Shown piece after piece: positions 45,792-55,169 of a stretch of DNA of 64,000 bases. The notes below the pieces were generated by a model. The model saw only the letters and a program-made list of their open reading frames with translations. It searched no databases and had not been told where the DNA came from. Positions within the stretch are counted from its first letter, which is position 1, and every line of letters starts with the position of its first letter. A program made the position numbers and the translations under genes. Source of the DNA: Chitinophagaceae bacterium (lineage in GTDB: Bacteria > Bacteroidota > Bacteroidia > Chitinophagales > Chitinophagaceae). The stretch spans positions 186,001 to 250,000 of the forward strand of contig JADKJV010000006.1 in the NCBI GenBank assembly GCA_016720825.1, in the 5' to 3' direction.

Positions 45792-46739
45792 ATGCCAACA
45801 GTAGATTTCGAAAAAATATTCCAGTCAAAAATTGATGACGATCAGAAAATCGAACCGCTGGAGTGGATGCCTGATGCATACCGGAAAACCAATATCCGGC
45901 AGATCAGCCAGCACGCACACAGTGAAGTGGTGGGCATGTTACCCGAAGGCAACTGGATCACCCGCGCTCCTTCTCTGAAAAGAAAAGCGATCCTGCTGGC
46001 CAAAGTACAGGATGAAGGCGGCCATGGCCTCTATTTATATTCAGCAGCAGAAACCCTGGGGATGTCGAGGGAAGAAATGATCAACGACCTGCATGCCGGA
46101 AAAGCAAAATACTCTTCCATATTTAATTATCCTACGTTGTCATGGGCTGATATCGGTGCGATTGGCTGGCTGGTGGATGGCGCTGCTATCATGAACCAGG
46201 TAATGCTCACCCGCACTTCTTACGGACCTTATGCAAGAGCAATGGTAAGAATCTGCAAAGAAGAAAGTTTTCACCAGCGCCAGGGTTTTGAAGCCCTGCT
46301 GATGCTCAGCCGCGGTTCAAAAGAACAAAAAGACATGTGCCAGGATGCCATCAACCGCTGGTGGTGGCCTTCACTGATGATGTTCGGACCGCGTGATTCC
46401 GAATCCACGAACAGCGACCAGAGTATGAAGTGGAAGATCAAACGCAAAAGCAATGATGAATTGCGTCAGAATTTTGTGGACATGATCGCGGAGCAGATTA
46501 AAACACTTGGTATGAAACTGCCCGATGATAAACTGAAATGGAATGAAGCAAAGGGACATTACGACTGGGGTGAAATCAACTGGGATGAATTCTGGGAAGT
46601 GGTGAAAGGCAATGGCGCCTGCAACAAACAAAGGCTAGATGCCCGCCGCAAAGCCTGGGCAGAAGGCGCCTGGGTCCGTGAAGCAGCGGCAGCCCACGCT
46701 GAAAAACAAAAGAAAAAAACAACTGCATCTGCAGCCTGA
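45792..46739 (+). CDS. paaA: 1,2-phenylacetyl-CoA epoxidase catalytic subunit PaaA
   Basis: Di-iron monooxygenase subunit that epoxidises the aromatic ring of phenylacetyl-CoA. 315 residues with the ferritin-like ligand motifs VQDEGGHG (E75, H78) and CKEESFHQRQGF (E158, H161). These match the ExxH pairs of PaaA. Start ATG 45792, 18 bases after a TAnnTTTG element. paaB follows after 33 bases. Confidence 0.97.
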   Translation: MPTVDFEKIFQSKIDDDQKIEPLEWMPDAYRKTNIRQISQHAHSEVVGMLPEGNWITRAPSLKRKAILLAKVQDEGGHGLYLYSAAETLGMSREEMINDLHAGKAKYSSIFNYPTLSWADIGAIGWLVDGAAIMNQVMLTRTSYGPYARAMVRICKEESFHQRQGFEALLMLSRGSKEQKDMCQDAINRWWWPSLMMFGPRDSESTNSDQSMKWKIKRKSNDELRQNFVDMIAEQIKTLGMKLPDDKLKWNEAKGHYDWGEINWDEFWEVVKGNGACNKQRLDARRKAWAEGAWVREAAAAHAEKQKKKTTASAA

Positions 46740-46772
46740 TCATATTTTTTATAACTAACGAAAACTTGTCAC

Positions 46773-47138
46773 ATGCATTTTAACCTGCGCATTTTCCGCT
46801 ACGGCGACATCCCCGAGGATAAATCCGGCGGCGAACTCCAGCAATCCGCTTCCACTAAAAACGACTGGCCTCTCTGGGAAGTTTTTATCCGCAGCAAACA
46901 GGGTCTCGACCACAAACATGTGGGCAGCCTGCATGCAGCCGATGCACAAATGGCCATAGAAAACGCCCGCGATGTATACACCCGCCGCATGGAAGGCGTC
47001 AGCATCTGGGTTGTGGAAAGCAAACACGTACATGCCTCACTGCCCGAAGAAGCCGGCAGCCTGTACGATCCGGCACAGGATAAAATTTACAGACACCCGA
47101 CGTTTTATGATTTACCCGATGAAGTTAATCACATGTAA
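46773..47138 (+). CDS. paaB: Phenylacetyl-CoA epoxidase subunit PaaB
   Basis: 121 residues, small non-catalytic subunit required for the oxygenase complex. Characteristic blocks are DWPLWEVFIRSKQGLDHKHVGSLHAADAQMAIENARDVYTRR and EGVSIWVVESKHVHAS. Slightly longer than many homologues. Follows paaA; a 224-base gap containing a repeat separates it from paaC, so paaC may depend on readthrough. Confidence 0.95.
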   Translation: MHFNLRIFRYGDIPEDKSGGELQQSASTKNDWPLWEVFIRSKQGLDHKHVGSLHAADAQMAIENARDVYTRRMEGVSIWVVESKHVHASLPEEAGSLYDPAQDKIYRHPTFYDLPDEVNHM

Positions 47139-47156
47139 CATTGGGTTGTTATAAGA

Positions 47157-47326
47157 GTTTGGAATTACAACTAATAAATTCCAAAATCCAAATAACAAAT
47201 TCCAAACTGTTACACGTTGAAGTTCTTTATAAAATAATTTGCTTTACTCACACCTCAAGCCAAAAATAATAACCCGGTATTCTCGTGAGACGTTTGGATT
47301 TTGGGATTTGGGATTTGGGATTTTTG
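47157..47326. repeat. Heptamer repeat (GGGATTT) with inverted partner
   Basis: The left part has AAATTCCAAAATCCAAATAA-type sequence and the right part has TTTGGATTTTGGGATTTGGGATTTGGGATTT, i.e. 7-base GGGATTT units in the reverse sense. The halves could pair across about 90 bases of unrelated sequence. It lies in the gap between paaB and paaC. Confidence 0.8.
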
Positions 47327-47362
47327 AATTTTTTTTAATTTTGACTTTATCAACATATTTGT

Positions 47363-48091
47363 ATGACACTTCTCCCCGGCTTACTCTATCTCGCTGACAC
47401 AACCCTCATCCTGAGTCACCGCAACAGCGAATGGTGCGGACACGGGCCTGTGCTGGAACAGGATATTGCCATTAGTAATATGTCGCTTGACCTGATCGGC
47501 CAGTGCCGTAATTTTTACCAGTATGCAGCTGATCTGCAGGGCAATGGGGCTACAGAAGACAGCATGGCATACCTGCGTACCGGAAGGGAATTTAAAAACT
47601 TATTAGCTGAGTTACCTAAAGGCGACTGGGGCTTTACCACTTTACGTCAATATTTATTCAGCCAGTTTCAATACCTGCAGTTCCGCCAGCTTTCAAAACA
47701 TAAAGATGAAAGACTGGCTGCAATTGCTGCGAAGTCGTTTAAAGAAACCACTTACCACCTCCGCTGGAGCCGTGAATGGGTGATTCGTCTCGGTGATGGC
47801 ACAGCCGAGAGCCATGCAAGAATGGCAGCCGCATTAAAAGAAATGTGGCCTTACACCGGTGAAATGTTTATGACCGCCCAGCCTGATGAAGCCCTCGGCC
47901 TCAACCTCGCTATGCTGCAACAGGAATGGGAACAGGAAGTGAAACAGGTATTCGGGGAAGCAAAACTGGATATGCCCCATGGTGTATTTATGCATTCCGG
48001 TGGTAAATCAGGCCGTCATACTGAACATCTTGGATTTATACTTGCTGAAATGCAATACATGCAGCGCGCTTATCCCGGTTGCGAATGGTAA
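47363..48091 (+). CDS. paaC: Phenylacetyl-CoA epoxidase structural subunit PaaC
   Basis: 242 residues. Ferritin-like partner of PaaA that has lost most iron ligands. Recognisable blocks are LILSHRNSEWCGHGPVLEQDIAISNMSLDLIGQ, KSFKETTYHLRWSREWVIRLGDG and GGKSGRHTEHLGFILAEMQ. The stop (TAA of TGGTAA) overlaps the ATG of paaD, so the two are translationally coupled. Confidence 0.95.
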   Translation: MTLLPGLLYLADTTLILSHRNSEWCGHGPVLEQDIAISNMSLDLIGQCRNFYQYAADLQGNGATEDSMAYLRTGREFKNLLAELPKGDWGFTTLRQYLFSQFQYLQFRQLSKHKDERLAAIAAKSFKETTYHLRWSREWVIRLGDGTAESHARMAAALKEMWPYTGEMFMTAQPDEALGLNLAMLQQEWEQEVKQVFGEAKLDMPHGVFMHSGGKSGRHTEHLGFILAEMQYMQRAYPGCEW

Positions 48092-48564
48092 ACACGGCAC
48101 ACGATAAAGATTCATTAATGGTATTGATGGAGCAGATCAAAGATCCTGAAATACCGGTAGTCAGTATCGTTGACCTGGGTATTGTACGCAATATAGAATT
48201 TGAAGACAACGAACCGGTTGTTACCATCACTTCTACGTACAATGGCTGCCCGGCCATGGACATGATCAGTATGCAGATCATCGCATTGCTTCAATCACTA
48301 GGATTCAAACAACCGAAAATAAAAATGTCATTGCACCCGGCCTGGACAACAGACTGGATCAATGACGATGCAAAAAAGAGGTTACAGGAATATGGTATCG
48401 CGCCTCCCGATAAACGGTTTACCATCCCGGCAGATGGTGTGGAATGCCCCCGCTGCCATTCCATGTCAACAAGGCTGATCAGTGCTTTCGGCAGCACAGC
48501 CTGCAAAGCGTTATACCAGTGTAATGACTGCAAAGAGCCGTTTGATTTTTTCAAATGCCATTAG
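48085..48564 (+). CDS. paaD: Phenylacetate oxygenase maturation protein PaaD
   Basis: SufT/MIP18-type protein likely needed to assemble the iron or Fe-S centres of the epoxidase. I start at ATG 48085, overlapping the paaC stop. The N-terminal domain has IKDPEIPVVSIVDLGIVRNI and YNGCPAMDMIS (with the conserved Cys); the C-terminal zinc-like cluster is CPRCHS (about residue 128) with CNDCKEPFDFFKC at the end, typical of PaaD. Confidence 0.93.
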   Translation: MVNTAHDKDSLMVLMEQIKDPEIPVVSIVDLGIVRNIEFEDNEPVVTITSTYNGCPAMDMISMQIIALLQSLGFKQPKIKMSLHPAWTTDWINDDAKKRLQEYGIAPPDKRFTIPADGVECPRCHSMSTRLISAFGSTACKALYQCNDCKEPFDFFKCH

Positions 48565-48612
48565 TCGTTTTGTCCTCTTTATTTCCCGATATTCACTAAC
48601 ATATTTACGCGC

Positions 48613-50082
48613 ATGAAACTGACCAGCCTGATCATAACCATGATCTTACTCCCCATCATTTCTTTTTCCCAGGTTAAAATTGGTGACCCCACCGGATTAC
48701 CCGACCCCAAAGCCATCCTGGAATTAAAAGATTCCACACGCGGGTTTTTATTACCCCGGTTAACCCAGGCACAGATGAACGGCATTGCCAGTCCAACCGA
48801 TGGCTTATTATTATACAACACCTCAGCCAACAATATTTACCAATACAAACAGGCATTCAGCCAATGGCGTCCGATTGTGGCCGACAGCAGCGAATGGTTT
48901 CATGACACTGCTTCCAATAAATTATACCTCAGAAGGGCGTTAAACAATACCGACTCTTTCTATTATAATGTGGGGCTTAAAAAATTTGTATACGCCGATA
49001 CCCGTTATTACCGTACCGGATATACCGGAATATTTAACCTCGACGAAGGCAACAGCGACCGGTTTATTTTTAAAACGACGGCCTCCCGCTACCCGCGTCC
49101 TCTTACCAATTTATTCAGCGCCAACGGCTATTTTGTTTATGAAGTGGATAACGACACCATAGCACTGGCTCACCCTTTTGAAGCTTCTTATATCGGATTG
49201 GCTGCTGATGCTTCTGTTACCGGACAAGCCACCCAGCGTATCAGCGAACTCATTGGCATGCGGGCCGTCAGCAGCTTTACGGGTTCTGACAGTATCCTGG
49301 GCATTACCGGTTTCAGCAGCAATGTCACTACCCGTGGTAAAGGTTACCAGGATGTAATCACAGGAATCAACAATGCGACTGTTATCCGCGACAGTGTCCA
49401 GCAAATCGGGTTATTATTTGGTATCAATAATACAGTAAGCTATTCCTCCCCGCTGGGAACACCCAGGGTGCTGGGTGATTATTATGGATATGTTTGGGGC
49501 GCCTCTACCGCTTTTAATAATAAAGTGGATGGTAACGCGTATGGGATATTACTCCGCAATGTTGCTGCAGCCGCACCCGGCAGGAATTATGGCGTTTTTA
49601 CCAATAAAGGAGTCAACCATTTTGGAGATTCAGTGCTGGTTACCAACCTTTCCGCTTTTAAACCACGCGAGGTCTTCGATGTTTTCTCCACCTCATCCAT
49701 GATTATTCCTGTTGGCACCACTGCACAACGTCCCGCTATCACTTATCTGGGCATGCTGCGTTACAATAGCGATATCGCCTCACCGGAAGCTTTCAACGGA
49801 AGTGGCTGGATTAACCTGAAGTCACCAGCCTTATCAGCTACTGCCATTTTAGATCCCCCAATCATAGCGAATTTTAGTACCAGTACAGTTAACTATACAA
49901 TTACCGGTGCTGCCTTTGGAAATACAGTGACCATTTCACCCGATGTTGCTTTGCCCAATGGTATCGTTATTGCCTGGGCGCAAGTAAGCGCAGCCAACAC
50001 GGTAACTATCGGGTTCAGTAATTTTTCAGGTGTCCCGGTAGATCTGCCAGCACAGAATTTTTATATAAAAGTGATCCAGTAA
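48613..50082 (+). CDS. Secreted tail-fibre-like protein of unknown function
   Basis: 489 residues, signal MKLTSLIITMILLPIISFSQ. The N-terminal stretch DPKAILELKDSTRGFLLPRLTQAQMNGIASPTDGLLLYNTSANNIYQY is a repeat-like segment common in Bacteroidota surface proteins with tail-fibre or collar folds. The rest is strand-rich with many Asn/Thr/Ser. No T9SS sorting domain is visible at the C-terminus. Placed between paaD and paaG in the same direction. Surface role inferred. Confidence 0.6.
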   Translation: MKLTSLIITMILLPIISFSQVKIGDPTGLPDPKAILELKDSTRGFLLPRLTQAQMNGIASPTDGLLLYNTSANNIYQYKQAFSQWRPIVADSSEWFHDTASNKLYLRRALNNTDSFYYNVGLKKFVYADTRYYRTGYTGIFNLDEGNSDRFIFKTTASRYPRPLTNLFSANGYFVYEVDNDTIALAHPFEASYIGLAADASVTGQATQRISELIGMRAVSSFTGSDSILGITGFSSNVTTRGKGYQDVITGINNATVIRDSVQQIGLLFGINNTVSYSSPLGTPRVLGDYYGYVWGASTAFNNKVDGNAYGILLRNVAAAAPGRNYGVFTNKGVNHFGDSVLVTNLSAFKPREVFDVFSTSSMIIPVGTTAQRPAITYLGMLRYNSDIASPEAFNGSGWINLKSPALSATAILDPPIIANFSTSTVNYTITGAAFGNTVTISPDVALPNGIVIAWAQVSAANTVTIGFSNFSGVPVDLPAQNFYIKVIQ

Positions 50083-50156
50083 TTGATTTGCATGAATTGA
50101 CTTCAATAAGACAATTTGAAAAAAGAGTAACATTGTAATTACTAAATGAATGCCGT

Positions 50157-50930
50157 ATGTCTTCCATTCTGTTTGAAATCAAAAACAGTATTGCTTTCAT
50201 CACACTGAACCGTCCCGATAAACTCAATTCCTTTAACCGGGAAATGGCCCTGCTCATGCAGGAAAAACTTGAAGCCTGTAAATCCCCGGAAGTAAGAGCC
50301 GTTTTTATTACCGGGGCAGGTAAAGCATTCAGCGCCGGACAGGACCTGGCTGAAGTCGTGGATCCCAATGGACCAGGCATGGATAAAATCCTGAGCGAAC
50401 ACTATAATCCCATTGTTACAGCTATCCGCCGCTTACAAAAACCAGTAGTAGCAGCAGTAAATGGTGTGGCTGCAGGTGCCGGGGCAAACATTGCGCTGTG
50501 TTGTGATATCGTTGTTGCGGCAGAATCTGCATCCTTCCTGCAGGCATTTTCTAAAATCGGATTAGTGCCCGACAGCGGCGGCACCCATACCCTGCCCCGC
50601 CTCATCGGCTGGCAGAAAGCTTCTGCACTGATGATGCTTGGCACCAAAGTCATTGCCGCAGATGCAGAAAGAATGGGCATGATCTACCAGTATTTCCCCG
50701 ATGAAAAATTTATTGAAAGCAGCATAGCGATTGCTACATACCTCGCATCTATGCCCACAAAAGGACTGGCCTATACCAAACAATTGCTTCAAATGTCTTT
50801 CACTGCAACATTAGATCAGCAACTGAAAGATGAAGATGTATTCCAGCAACAGGCTTCATCCACAGCTGATTATAAGGAAGGTGTGCAGGCTTTCCTTGAA
50901 AAAAGAAAACCACTGTTTACAGGAGAATAA
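50157..50930 (+). CDS. paaG: Ring-1,2-epoxyphenylacetyl-CoA isomerase PaaG
   Basis: Crotonase-fold enzyme converting the epoxide to oxepin-CoA. 257 residues, with the oxyanion-hole segments GAGKAFSAGQDL and AAVNGVAAGAGANIALCCDIVVAAESASF, and the PaaG-like GLVPDSGGTHTLPRLIG. The Asp in the last motif, rather than Glu, is typical of PaaG-like isomerases and distinguishes it from hydratases. Start ATG 50157. It is followed after 24 bases by paaI. Confidence 0.88.
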   Translation: MSSILFEIKNSIAFITLNRPDKLNSFNREMALLMQEKLEACKSPEVRAVFITGAGKAFSAGQDLAEVVDPNGPGMDKILSEHYNPIVTAIRRLQKPVVAAVNGVAAGAGANIALCCDIVVAAESASFLQAFSKIGLVPDSGGTHTLPRLIGWQKASALMMLGTKVIAADAERMGMIYQYFPDEKFIESSIAIATYLASMPTKGLAYTKQLLQMSFTATLDQQLKDEDVFQQQASSTADYKEGVQAFLEKRKPLFTGE

Positions 50931-50954
50931 AAATTCTTACAGTAACTTTTCAGT

Positions 50955-51374
50955 ATGCAAACCGGACAAACCCCGCAGACTGTTGTAGACCACATGATGA
51001 AGCATGACCTGTTCAGCCAGTGGCTTGGGATTGATGTGCTGGAAATTAAAACCGGTTACAGTAAAATCAAAATGACAGTCCGCCCCGAAATGGTCAATGG
51101 CTTCGGCATCGTACACGGCGGTATCGCATTCTCGCTTGCCGACAGCGCTTTCGCATTTGCGTGTAATAACCGCAATAACCTGTCGGTGGCACTCGACACT
51201 TCCATCAATTTCACCAAACCTGTTCATGTGGACGATGTACTGGTTGCAGAAGCCAGGGAAATTCACAACGGCCGCAGTACAGGTCTGTACCAGATTATAA
51301 TCAATAACCAGCACGATCATGTGGTGGCTATTTTCAAAGGGACTTGTTTCCGTACCGGGAAAACGCTGATCTGA
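50955..51374 (+). CDS. paaI: Phenylacetate pathway thioesterase PaaI
   Basis: Hot-dog thioesterase that hydrolyses dead-end hydroxyphenylacetyl-CoA products. 139 residues. The active-site helix FGIVHGGIAFSLADSAFAFACN contains H54-G-G and the catalytic Asp about eight residues later, as in characterised PaaI. Cytoplasmic. The next gene starts 18 bases downstream. Confidence 0.92.
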   Translation: MQTGQTPQTVVDHMMKHDLFSQWLGIDVLEIKTGYSKIKMTVRPEMVNGFGIVHGGIAFSLADSAFAFACNNRNNLSVALDTSINFTKPVHVDDVLVAEAREIHNGRSTGLYQIIINNQHDHVVAIFKGTCFRTGKTLI

Positions 51375-51392
51375 TCACTTAAAACCACCGTT

Positions 51393-52127
51393 ATGCTTAA
51401 ATTATCCAGATGGGCGAGATTGAACCCCTGGAAAGCAAGATTAATTGTCGTGCTTTCCCATATTCTGTTAGTATTAATTTCTATAGAAACAGGAAGCAGG
51501 TTGCAGGAAGCAGGAATAGTGGTACCAGCTATTGTAATATATACTGCATTGGGCGTGTATATTCTGTCTGTAATGTTTTATCCTGTTTTCAAAGGCGACA
51601 GCCACCTGTTTTACAAGCAGCGTAAGCCCATGGATTTCCTGCTCGTGTTCAGCGCCTGTGTGATGATTGCAGGAACCGTCAGTAATCCCGGTCTGTCACA
51701 GATTAATCTCTCATCTTCCAATGCTGCTGAAATAAAAATCCAGCCCGGAAAACATGATCCCCGTGCCACAGAAATACTGGCTTCCCTGGAACACCGGGAT
51801 AAGCACAGCCTGACAAGATCAGAAAAGAAAATACTCAGAAAGGAATTCAAATTCCAGCTCAAAGAATACATCGGAGGTAAATTGAGTGGTAACCAGCAAA
51901 GAGCTGAGAATGCAGGGCTGATCATACTGGCCATTGTAGGCGCTCTCGGGTTATTTTATCTTGTTCTCAGCCTTTCCTGCAGTTTGTCCTGCAATGGAAA
52001 TGATGGCGCGGCTTTAGCCGTTGCACTTTTAGGCGGAGCAGCCATTGCAGTTGGTCTTATTTTTATAATCAGGGGAATCCGCCGGAAAAACATCAGGGAG
52101 AAGACAAGTCACCTGAAGCCTGACTAA
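51393..52127 (+). CDS. Multi-pass membrane protein of unknown function
   Basis: 244 residues. Two to three N-terminal hydrophobic helices (LIVVLSHILLVLISIETGS, GIVVPAIVIYTALGVYILSVMFYPV, DFLLVFSACVMIAGTV), a soluble basic loop of about 80 residues (KHDPRATEILASLEHRDKHSL), then AGLIILAIVGALGLFYLVLSL and DGAALAVALLGGAAIAVGLIFI and a basic C-terminal tail. No family recognised. Sits between paaI and paaY in one transcription unit. Confidence 0.65.
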   Translation: MLKLSRWARLNPWKARLIVVLSHILLVLISIETGSRLQEAGIVVPAIVIYTALGVYILSVMFYPVFKGDSHLFYKQRKPMDFLLVFSACVMIAGTVSNPGLSQINLSSSNAAEIKIQPGKHDPRATEILASLEHRDKHSLTRSEKKILRKEFKFQLKEYIGGKLSGNQQRAENAGLIILAIVGALGLFYLVLSLSCSLSCNGNDGAALAVALLGGAAIAVGLIFIIRGIRRKNIREKTSHLKPD

Positions 52128-52135
52128 ATTCGCGT

Positions 52136-52729
52136 ATGTTTTATTCATTCAGGGATATCATTCCGGTTGTACATCCTTCCTCTTTTGTACATCCGCAGGC
52201 TGCTGTTACAGGTGATGTAATCATAGGTAAAGATTGTTATATCGGACCCGGCGCAGCCTTGCGTGGCGACTGGGGCCGTATCATTATTGAAGACGGATGC
52301 AACGTGCAGGAGAACTGTACCATTCACATGTTCCCCGGCCTTACAGTAATCCTCCGCGAATCTGCACATATCGGACACGGAGCCATTATACACGGAGCCG
52401 TGATTGGTAAAAACTGTTTAGTGGGCATGAACAGCGTCATCATGGACCATGTGGAACTGGGTGATGAAAGTATTGTCGGCGCATTAAGCATGATTAAAGA
52501 AGGAGAGAAAATACCACCTCGCAGCCTGGTGGTTGGCAACCCCGGTAAAATCATACGCGAGGTATCTGATGAAATGATACAATGGAAATCAAAAGGAACT
52601 GCTCTTTACCAGCAGTTACCGGGCGACTGTAAAACCTTCCTCAAGGCGACGGATCCACTCCATGAATGGCCGTCCGACAAACCCGGAGTTCCAAACCCTG
52701 ATTATCTGAGTTGGGGAAAACACAGGTAA
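52136..52729 (+). CDS. paaY: PaaY-like hexapeptide-repeat thioesterase/gamma-carbonic anhydrase fold
   Basis: 197 residues of left-handed beta-helix (VTGDVIIGKDCYIGPGAALRGDWGRIIIEDGCNVQENCTIHM, AHIGHGAIIHGAVIGKNCLVGMNSVIMD) with three metal-ligand His residues (TIHM, HIGHG). PaaY proteins release CoA from ring-opening by-products. Phylogenetic separation from general gamma-carbonic anhydrases cannot be done by eye, but the C-terminal extension after GNPGKIIREVSDEMIQWK and the paa context support PaaY. Last gene of the paa run, 8 bases after the preceding gene. Confidence 0.85.
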   Translation: MFYSFRDIIPVVHPSSFVHPQAAVTGDVIIGKDCYIGPGAALRGDWGRIIIEDGCNVQENCTIHMFPGLTVILRESAHIGHGAIIHGAVIGKNCLVGMNSVIMDHVELGDESIVGALSMIKEGEKIPPRSLVVGNPGKIIREVSDEMIQWKSKGTALYQQLPGDCKTFLKATDPLHEWPSDKPGVPNPDYLSWGKHR

Positions 52730-52737
52730 TCAACAAG

Positions 52738-52761
52738 TTGTCTTATTCGACAATTTTTTTT
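52738..52761 (+). terminator. Terminator of the paa operon
   Basis: TTGTC, loop TTATTC, GACAA followed by eight T (52754-52761). It lies 9 bases after the paaY stop. The remaining 200 bases to the next gene show nothing further. Confidence 0.75.
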
Positions 52762-52969
52762 ACCAATAAGCTTGCTTATGTGTAAAAGCTTCTCTAGTTT
52801 TATTGTCTCCAATTCAAATTCCAACGAAACAAACCAGACTGGGTTCTCCGGTCAGTATTACTATCCCCTGCATAAACCTCTGAGTCGAAAATCCTCTTGA
52901 TTGCCGCTTTTCCATGTCCCCTAAACCCCAGGGCAAGCATTCATTTGTATTAACTATAAACCTCAGAGC

Positions 52970-55015
52970 ATGAAAAATTTGACACTCAAAAGCCTTATCG
53001 TTTTCGCTTTCATCCTGGTATTTAGTGCCACGAAAATGGACGCACAAACGGTGACACTTTCCCCGAACACCACCCAAAACATCAACACAGGTGGCACAGT
53101 AAACTTAACTGCCACCAGGAGCAGCAACAGCTCAACATGGCCCGGCGGTAACAGCAACTTCACTTATACCTGGAGCGCAAGCCCGGCAGCTGGTGTAAGT
53201 TTTACAAACAACCCGGTTACAATTTCTGGCAACAACAGCAGTACGGTTGCTACTTTCTCTTCACCCGGCACTTATTTAATTACCTGCCAGGTTCAGGAAG
53301 GCGGCGGTGGTCTTACAGCCACTTCATCTGCTACTACTGTAATTGTTACATCACCGGTTCCTGCAGTATCACTCACTCCTTCCGGCTCAGCGAATACGAC
53401 AGTCGGAGGAGCCATCAGCTTTACTGCAGCCGCCACCAATTTCGGCGGAAGCGGTAACTACACGTACACCTGGACAGCTGCCGGTGCAACGATTCCCGGT
53501 TCAAACCCGAATAGCATTGCCGGAGCCAGTGATACCAAATCACTGACATTCCCCACAGCCGGAACATTCACGGTTAGTGTAATGATTGCGCGTACTGGTG
53601 CTTCAACCATGACAACCGCAACCACTACAGTAACTGTTGTAGCTGCGAACCTCTGGGCATCATCCTCTACAGGTTCACAAGTATCTTCTTACGTAGTGAA
53701 TAACGGAGCTTATATTGCCGGCCCCACAAACCTGTTTGCATTTTCATTCCCCGGTACAACAACCGGTGGTACAACTTCTGCCGCACTGGCAAGAAATGCC
53801 ACACCGAATGCTGCAAACGGTTATTTCTACTGGCTGCCCAACACTTCAGGCAACAACGGTGTTGTGGAAGTATTTGCAGCTACATCAACCGGCGCTACAC
53901 CTACACGTATCGGTTCTGTTGATATCAACGGTGGCAGCAACAACGCCCTTGGTTTTGTACGTTTAGGCGTTGGCCCCGACGGAACAGCCTGGTTACTGGC
54001 CGGTGATAACACCAACTTATTCCTGGCTTCTTTCATGACCAATGGTATCAACACTGTAACAATCACCACCAAACCTGTTTCACTCAGCGGCGGTCTGGTT
54101 TCCACTTTCCAGAATGGTGACGTTTGTATTTCAGGTAACAATAACATGTACGCCCTGGCCAATGACGGTGCCGGTGTAACACAGATTTTCATCGGTTCAC
54201 TCAGTAACCCCAGCGTAACACTGACTAAAAAATGGGATCTCAGGGATGAAACCAACGCAGCCTTTACCGGCAGCGTAAACGGTGTTGCCTTTGACGCCCT
54301 TGGCTCATTATATATTACAACTGCAGCCGGTTTATATTATATCAACCAGGCTACAGTATTCGGTGGCCCCGTACCCACAGTACAATGTTCACTGGTTGAC
54401 GCACAGACTGGCTTACAGGATCTCGCGTCAAACGTGTTCCCCCAGCAGTCTACTTTACCGGTAACACTGGGCGACTTCAACGTGGTTCGCCAGGGAAGCA
54501 ATGCAGTCCTGAACTGGACTACATTAACTGAATCCAACACAGATCATTTTGAAATCGAAAGAAGCAGTGATGGTGTGAACTTCAGCGTGGCCGGCACTAA
54601 AGGCAGCGGCACCAACTCAGTAGTTATTAAAAATTACCAGTACATAGACCCGATCAATCAGAATAGCGGAATGATTTACTATCGCCTCCGCACCGTTGAC
54701 AAAGACGGACATGGCGTTTACAGTAAAGTCATTACACTGCGCATCGCAAGCGGTCTGGTGAAAGATTATTCCGTATTCCCCAACCCCTTCACCACCAGCC
54801 TCACGCTGCAGATCAGCGCTGAGAAAGCTACATCCGTAACCGTACGAATCAGCAATGCGCTCGGACAACCCGTGGTAAACCGCAGGATTGCCCTGAACCA
54901 GGGAGAGAACACTGTAGTTCTTCAATCAGAACTCCAAAATCTTAAGCCCGGCATGCACCTTATGGAAATAATATCAGACGATGGTAAGATCTCACAGAAG
55001 ATTATTAAAAGATAA
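52970..55015 (+). CDS. T9SS-exported PKD/Ig-like repeat protein
   Basis: 681 residues: signal MKNLTLKSLIVFAFILVFSATKMDAQ, two PKD-like domains (about 25-115 and 120-225; each has YTWS/YTWT and FSSPGTYLITCQV / FPTAGTFTVSVMI), a beta-propeller-like region (LFAFSFPGTTTGGTTSA to VSLTKKW), an Ig-like stretch (VLNWTTLTESNTDHFEIERSSDG), and a C-terminal type A sorting domain (VFPNPFTTSLTL, then KPGMHLMEI, ending KIIKR). Secreted through the type IX system to the surface. Ligand unknown; followed by a terminator. Confidence 0.88.
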   Translation: MKNLTLKSLIVFAFILVFSATKMDAQTVTLSPNTTQNINTGGTVNLTATRSSNSSTWPGGNSNFTYTWSASPAAGVSFTNNPVTISGNNSSTVATFSSPGTYLITCQVQEGGGGLTATSSATTVIVTSPVPAVSLTPSGSANTTVGGAISFTAAATNFGGSGNYTYTWTAAGATIPGSNPNSIAGASDTKSLTFPTAGTFTVSVMIARTGASTMTTATTTVTVVAANLWASSSTGSQVSSYVVNNGAYIAGPTNLFAFSFPGTTTGGTTSAALARNATPNAANGYFYWLPNTSGNNGVVEVFAATSTGATPTRIGSVDINGGSNNALGFVRLGVGPDGTAWLLAGDNTNLFLASFMTNGINTVTITTKPVSLSGGLVSTFQNGDVCISGNNNMYALANDGAGVTQIFIGSLSNPSVTLTKKWDLRDETNAAFTGSVNGVAFDALGSLYITTAAGLYYINQATVFGGPVPTVQCSLVDAQTGLQDLASNVFPQQSTLPVTLGDFNVVRQGSNAVLNWTTLTESNTDHFEIERSSDGVNFSVAGTKGSGTNSVVIKNYQYIDPINQNSGMIYYRLRTVDKDGHGVYSKVITLRIASGLVKDYSVFPNPFTTSLTLQISAEKATSVTVRISNALGQPVVNRRIALNQGENTVVLQSELQNLKPGMHLMEIISDDGKISQKIIKR

Positions 55016-55032
55016 TGCTCAGGGTTTATTAA

Positions 55033-55070
55033 CCCTTTCCCTCCTGGTTTCTACCGGGGGGGATTTTTTT
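55033..55070 (+). terminator. Terminator after the PKD-repeat protein gene
   Basis: CCCTCC..GGTTTCTACC..GGGGGG forms a stem (with G-T pairs) followed by ATTTTTTTT. A smaller GGGTT/AACCC hairpin precedes it. Confidence 0.65.
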
Positions 55071-55169
55071 TGCCAGTCACCCCCTTAAAACCAGCCATTT
55101 ATAACAATTTCATTGCTGATTTATGTAATTTTCGTATTTTAATAGTCTTGTTAAACTAAAACCGTGGAT

